Shown here: piece by piece, positions 60,808-64,000 of the stretch | Layout of the letters: every line of letters starts with the position of its first letter | How positions within the stretch are numbered: the first letter of the stretch is position 1 | DNA from: VAZQ01 sp963725185 | GTDB taxonomy: Bacteria > Pseudomonadota > Alphaproteobacteria > Rhizobiales > Xanthobacteraceae | Length of the DNA stretch: 64,000 nt | Assembly (NCBI GenBank): GCA_963725185.1 | Contig: CAVRXO010000006.1 | Span: 1,178,001 to 1,242,000 of the forward strand | Reading direction: 5' to 3' | Position numbers and translations under genes: made by a program | The notes under the pieces: model-generated | Seen by the model: the letters and a program-made list of their open reading frames with translations, nothing else | Databases searched by the model: none | Told to the model about the DNA's origin: nothing

Positions 60808-62433
60808 GTGCGTTCTTCGATTGGGGTGCAGAACAAGCGTCGGATCTTGTGTGTCTTTCCGCGCTATTCCCCGTCCTTCGGGACGTTCAACCATGCCTAT
60901 CGGCTGATGCGGGGCGTGCGGGCCTTCATGCCGCCGCAGGGGTTGCTGCTCATCGCCGCCTATATGCCGGCGGCCTGGGAGGTGCGCTTCATCGACGAGA
61001 ACATCGCCCGCGCGACCGCCGCCGAGCTGGCCTGGGCCGACGTGGTGATGATCAGCGGCATGCACATCCAGGCCGCGCAGGTGCGCGACATCCATGCCCG
61101 CGCCAAGGCGGCCGGCAAGATCACGGCGCTGGGCGGGCCATCGGTCTCGGCCTCGCCCGAGATGTATCCGGAGATCGACTACCTGCATGTGGGCGAGATC
61201 GGCGACGGCACCGATGCGCTGATCGCGCGGCTCGACCAGAGCCTGGCGCCGCCCCCCGCGCAGGTTTGCTTCAAGACGCAGGAGCGGCTGCCGCTCGCCG
61301 ACTTCCCGATTCCGGCCTATGACCTGATCCCGCTGAAAAGCTACCTGATGTGCACGCTGCAGTTCTCCAGCGGCTGCCCGTATCGCTGCGAGTTCTGCGA
61401 CATACCGGGGCTCTACGGCCGCCAGCCGCGCCTGAAGACGCCGCAGCAGATCACCGCCGAGCTCGACGCCATGCGGCGGCAGCCGGGCTGCCCGACCACG
61501 GCCTATTTCGTCGACGACAATTTCATCGGCAACAAGAAGGCGACGCGCGAGATGCTGCCGCACCTGGTGGCGTGGCAGAAGGACAACAACTATCCGATGC
61601 TGTTCTCCTGCGAGGCGACGCTCAACATCGCCAAGCAGACCGAGGTGCTGGGGCTGATGCACGAGGCGCAGTTCGTCAGCATCTTCGTGGGCATCGAGAC
61701 GCCGGAGGCCGATGCCCTCAAGGCGATGCGCAAGGAGCAGAACGTCTCGGTGCCGATGCTGGACTCGATCAAGACGCTCAACGATTACGGCCTGGAGGTC
61801 ACCTCCGGCATCATCCTGGGGCTCGACACCGATTCCGACGACACCGAGAGCCGGCTCAAGGACTTCATCGATCTGTCGAAGATCCCGATCCTGACCATCA
61901 ACCTGCTGCAGGCGCTGCCGAAGACGCCGCTGTGGGACCGCCTCGCGCGCGACCAGCGCTTGATCGAGGACGACACGCGCGAGAGCAATGTGCGCTTCCT
62001 GCGGCCCTATGACGAGGTGGTGGCGATGTGGCGCCGCTGCATCGATTATGCGAACGATCCGGAGCGGCTGTTCGACCGGTTCTGGCACCAGGTCGAGCGG
62101 ACCTATGTGAACCGCAGGCCCACCTCGGCGCGCGGCATGCTCACCTGGAACAACCTGAGCGGCGCGGCCGTGCTGGCGTTCCGGATCCTGTGGTACCTGG
62201 TGATCCGCTCCGACTACCGCCGCCCGTTCCTGCGCGCCGCCGGCCATGCGCTCAGCCGCGGGCGCTTGGACGCGGCCTTCGGCATCGCCTTCATCGGCTA
62301 CCACCTGGTCGAGTTCACCCGCGAGGCGCTGCGCGGCCAGCAGAACGCCTCCTTCTACTCGCCGGCCCGCAAGGACCTGGAGCCGGCCGCCTCCGAGCGC
62401 GAACAATTGGAGCCGATCAGGAAGTCGGCGTAG
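60808..62433 (+). CDS. hpnP: B12-binding radical SAM protein, HpnP-like hopanoid C-2 methylase
   Basis: Radical SAM methyltransferase with a cobalamin-binding domain, closely matching HpnP, which makes 2-methylhopanoids in the membrane. 541 residues from a GTG with GAGG upstream. The start RRILCVFPRYSPSFGTFNHA and RAFMPPQGLLLIAAYMPAAW follow the HpnP pattern. The radical SAM cluster is CPYRCEFC near residue 195 followed by DIPGLYGRQPRLKTPQQI, then YFVDDNFIGNKKATREMLPH and INLLQALPKTPLWDRLA. A DUF4070 domain ends the protein. No other hpn genes are in view. An HpnR-type (C-3) role is less likely. GTG 60826 is an alternative start. Confidence 0.8.
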   Translation: MRSSIGVQNKRRILCVFPRYSPSFGTFNHAYRLMRGVRAFMPPQGLLLIAAYMPAAWEVRFIDENIARATAAELAWADVVMISGMHIQAAQVRDIHARAKAAGKITALGGPSVSASPEMYPEIDYLHVGEIGDGTDALIARLDQSLAPPPAQVCFKTQERLPLADFPIPAYDLIPLKSYLMCTLQFSSGCPYRCEFCDIPGLYGRQPRLKTPQQITAELDAMRRQPGCPTTAYFVDDNFIGNKKATREMLPHLVAWQKDNNYPMLFSCEATLNIAKQTEVLGLMHEAQFVSIFVGIETPEADALKAMRKEQNVSVPMLDSIKTLNDYGLEVTSGIILGLDTDSDDTESRLKDFIDLSKIPILTINLLQALPKTPLWDRLARDQRLIEDDTRESNVRFLRPYDEVVAMWRRCIDYANDPERLFDRFWHQVERTYVNRRPTSARGMLTWNNLSGAAVLAFRILWYLVIRSDYRRPFLRAAGHALSRGRLDAAFGIAFIGYHLVEFTREALRGQQNASFYSPARKDLEPAASEREQLEPIRKSA

Positions 62434-62489
62434 GGCGGTAAGTAATACGAGGACTGGATCGTCTGTTCGCGACGGTGCACCAGCACCGT

Positions 62490-62660
62490 CAGGGACGCAG
62501 GGCCTCTCACTCCTTCTCCCCGCTTGCGGGGAGAAGGGTGGGATGAGGGGGCCCCTCCGCGAGTTTGAGCCTGCCGAAACGCCCCCTCACCGTGCCGAGT
62601 TTGTGTTCCGCATTACCGTGTGGCCCTCTCCCCGCCCGCGGGGCGAGGGGCGCCGCAGCC
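62490..62660. repeat. Family A palindromic repeat, copy 10
   Basis: GTCAGGGACGCAGGGCCTCT, CACTCCTTCTCCCCGCTTGC hairpin, GGATGAGGGGGCCCCTCCGC, GCCCCCTCACCGTGCCGAGT and CCCTCTCCCCGCCCGCGGGG. Lies 20 bp before the DUF559 gene. Confidence 0.8.
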
Positions 62661-62681
62661 CGCCGAGAGGAGATTTCCGCG

Positions 62682-63048
62682 ATGCGCAGCGCCGAGATCG
62701 TAAAAACGCAACGCGCGCGCCGGCTTCGCCGCAGCTCCACCGATGCCGAGCGCAAGCTCTGGCATCGATTGCGCTCGCGCGCGATGGTTGGATTCAAATT
62801 CGTGCGTCAAGAACCGATCGGGCCATATGTGGTGGACTTTGTCTGTCGCGAACGGTGCCTGATTGTTGAAGTCGACGGCAGCCAGCATGCCGACAGCAAG
62901 CGCGATCTCGTGCGCGACCGATGGCTGGCTGAAAACCGTTATCGGAGTGCTGCGATTTTGGAACAATGATGTAATGACCAACACCGACGGCGTCCTCGAG
63001 TCGATTGCAACCGCACTGAAAGTTGGGCCAGATTCCGATAGTCGATAG
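62682..63048 (+). CDS. DUF559 (Vsr-like fold) endonuclease-domain protein (apparent +1 frameshift)
   Basis: About 121 residues: MRSAEIVKTQRARRLRRSST, DAERKLWHRLRSRAMVGFKF, RQEPIGPYVVDFVCRERCLI, VEVDGSQHADSKRDLVRDRW and LAENRYR, then in the next frame VLRFWNNDVMTNTDGVLESI. One extra base near 62943-62948 separates them. Conserved features are the E/D of DFVCRERCLIVEVDG (PD-(D/E)xK-like core), Q-H and the V-L-R-F-W-N-N-D motif of DUF559. ATG 62682 has GAGAGGAG upstream. The gene sits between two family A repeats, unrelated to its neighbours. Confidence 0.85.
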
Positions 63049-63049
63049 T

Positions 63050-63235
63050 CAGGGACGCACGGCCTCTCACTCCTTCTCCCCGCGTGCGGGGAGAAGGGCG
63101 GGATGAGGGGGCCTCTCCGCGAGTTTGAGCCTGTGGAAACGCCCCCTCACCGGGCCGAGTTTGTAGTTCCGCATTGCCGTGTGGCCCTGGCGGTCCCCTG
63201 CCCGCACGCGGGGCGAGGGGCGCTGCGGCGCGCGG
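63050..63235. repeat. Family A palindromic repeat, copy 11
   Basis: Same layout as copy 10: AGTCAGGGACGCACGGCCTC, CACTCCTTCTCCCCGCGTGC hairpin, CCGCGAGTTTGAGCCTGTGG, CCCCCTCACCGGGCCGAGTT. The second hairpin is broken by an extra GGCGGTCC near 63188. Together with copy 10 it brackets the DUF559 gene. Confidence 0.75.
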
Positions 63236-63258
63236 CATCGCACAAGCAAACAAGCAAG

Positions 63259-64000
63259 TCAGCGGGCGCCGGAGGGGCGGCTCCAGGGGCCCCAGGCGGC
63301 GCCTGCGGGCATGGCCTGGCGCAGCATCAGCATCTCGCCGACGGTCTCCGGGGTGACGAGGCCGACCAGACGGCCCTCGCCGTCGACCACCGCGACTGCC
63401 GGCGCCGATTTTTCCTGCAGCAGGCGCAGCGCATCGTCCAGGCAGCGGCGATGGCCGACGGTCGGCACCGTGGTGCTCATGACGTCGGCGACGCGGGCGT
63501 CGGGGCCGAGCTGCTTCACGGCGCGGATCAGGTCGGCACGGCCGAGCAGGCCGACCGGCCGGCCGGCATCGTCGACCACCGGGAACTCGCTCTGGCTGGT
63601 GCGCAGCAGCGTCTGCACCGCCTCGTCCACATGCGCCTGCGGCGTCAACTTGGCGAGCTGGGTCATCATCGCATTGATGACCGGCACGCCGTGAGCCATC
63701 GCCCGCATCGCCGCCATATGGGCCTCGGAGGAGGCCGCCAGATAGACGAAGACGGCGATGAAGATCAGCAGCGGATTGTAGAACAGGCCGACGAAGCCGA
63801 GCAGGAAGGCGACGCCCTGGCCGATCGAGGCGGCGACCTCGGTGGCGCGGGTGTGGCCCATGCGGATCGCCAGCAGCGCGCGCAGCACCCGCCCGCCGTC
63901 CATCGGGAAGGCCGGGATCATGTTGAACACGGCCAGGAACAGATTCACGATCGCCAGCCGATCGACCATCGAGATGTGGGCGTTGTCGACGCCGGTCAGC
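63259..64000 (-). CDS. Site-2 protease (M50) family protein with CBS pair, C-terminal part
   Basis: Membrane metalloprotease of the M50 family with a C-terminal CBS domain pair (SpoIVFB/Rv2869-like group 3). About 246 residues are visible and the N-terminus lies beyond the window. The second active-site motif NMIPAFPMDGGRVLRALLAI is near the left of the visible part (the DGG Asp is a zinc ligand), followed by helices around GQGVAFLLGFVGLFYNPLLI. Two CBS motifs follow, FPVVDDAGRPVGLLGRADLI and APAVAVVDGEGRLVGLVTPE. The HExxH helix is outside the window. Substrate unknown. Confidence 0.92.
   Translation of the reverse strand, partial: LTGVDNAHISMVDRLAIVNLFLAVFNMIPAFPMDGGRVLRALLAIRMGHTRATEVAASIGQGVAFLLGFVGLFYNPLLIFIAVFVYLAASSEAHMAAMRAMAHGVPVINAMMTQLAKLTPQAHVDEAVQTLLRTSQSEFPVVDDAGRPVGLLGRADLIRAVKQLGPDARVADVMSTTVPTVGHRRCLDDALRLLQEKSAPAVAVVDGEGRLVGLVTPETVGEMLMLRQAMPAGAAWGPWSRPSGAR

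Noticed and set aside
60652..62406. Long minus-strand ORF opposite hpnP
   Set aside because: Antisense shadow; the radical SAM and HpnP motifs are on the plus strand.

Overview
The window reads as a GC-rich chromosome segment from an alphaproteobacterium of the order Hyphomicrobiales (Rhizobiales), probably close to Bradyrhizobium, Rhodopseudomonas or the Xanthobacteraceae. The main reasons are the gene order acnA / ccmABCDG / yciB / ftsY / mtaB / dapF, the rplU-rpmA-GNAT ... obgE-proB block, an invasion-associated-locus-B protein, a DUF4167 protein and an HpnP-type hopanoid C-2 methylase, all typical of that group. This is inference from gene content; no database search was run.

Layout. 0-13 kb: partial aconitase (minus), cytochrome c maturation genes ccmA-B-C-D-G (plus), then yciB, ftsY, an RluA-type pseudouridine synthase, DUF763, a secreted protein, a PPOX flavoprotein, mtaB and dapF. 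13-17.6 kb: a GyrI-like secreted protein, a TctC/Bug binding protein, rplU-rpmA with promoter and terminator, then GNAT, HIT and VOC genes. 17.8-20.2 kb: a probable graspetide (omega-ester peptide) cluster, made of an 82-residue precursor and an MvdD-like ATP-grasp ligase, followed by a Sel1-repeat protein. 20.3-26 kb: two related secreted proteins around an amidohydrolase, an alpha/beta hydrolase, and an ECF sigma / anti-sigma pair. 26-43.2 kb: mostly housekeeping genes (obgE, proB, adenosine kinase, trpS, UspA, NfuA-like, tsaB, rimI, a beta-propeller, DUF72, IalB, TerB, SDR, glutamine amidotransferase, an HD hydrolase and a PurM homologue), separated by repeat arrays. 43.3-53.7 kb: a visibly less GC-rich defence island on the minus strand with seven overlapping genes (half-size HsdS, HsdM, GIY-YIG nuclease, HsdS, DUF4917 protein, HsdR, YgjP-like metallopeptidase). 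Opposite it lies a two-gene unit ending in a dCTP-deaminase-family protein. 53.7-64 kb: DUF4167, tRNA-Ala(CGC), a transposase remnant, yggT, folD, a GNAT gene, typA/bipA, hpnP, a DUF559 nuclease and a partial site-2 protease.

Two features cut across the whole window. First, at least fifteen apparent single-base frameshifts break otherwise good genes, including the normally essential ftsY; most are one extra base in a short homopolymer. Low consensus accuracy is the simplest explanation, so broken genes should not be read as true pseudogenes without re-sequencing. Second, intergenic space is filled with a palindromic repeat family (family A, about 150-220 bp) and smaller hairpin families (B, C, D), some nested in each other.

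Best candidates for new biology are the graspetide cluster at 17.8-19.1 kb and the composite Type I restriction operon at 43.4-52.7 kb with its divergent dCTP-deaminase-like unit.
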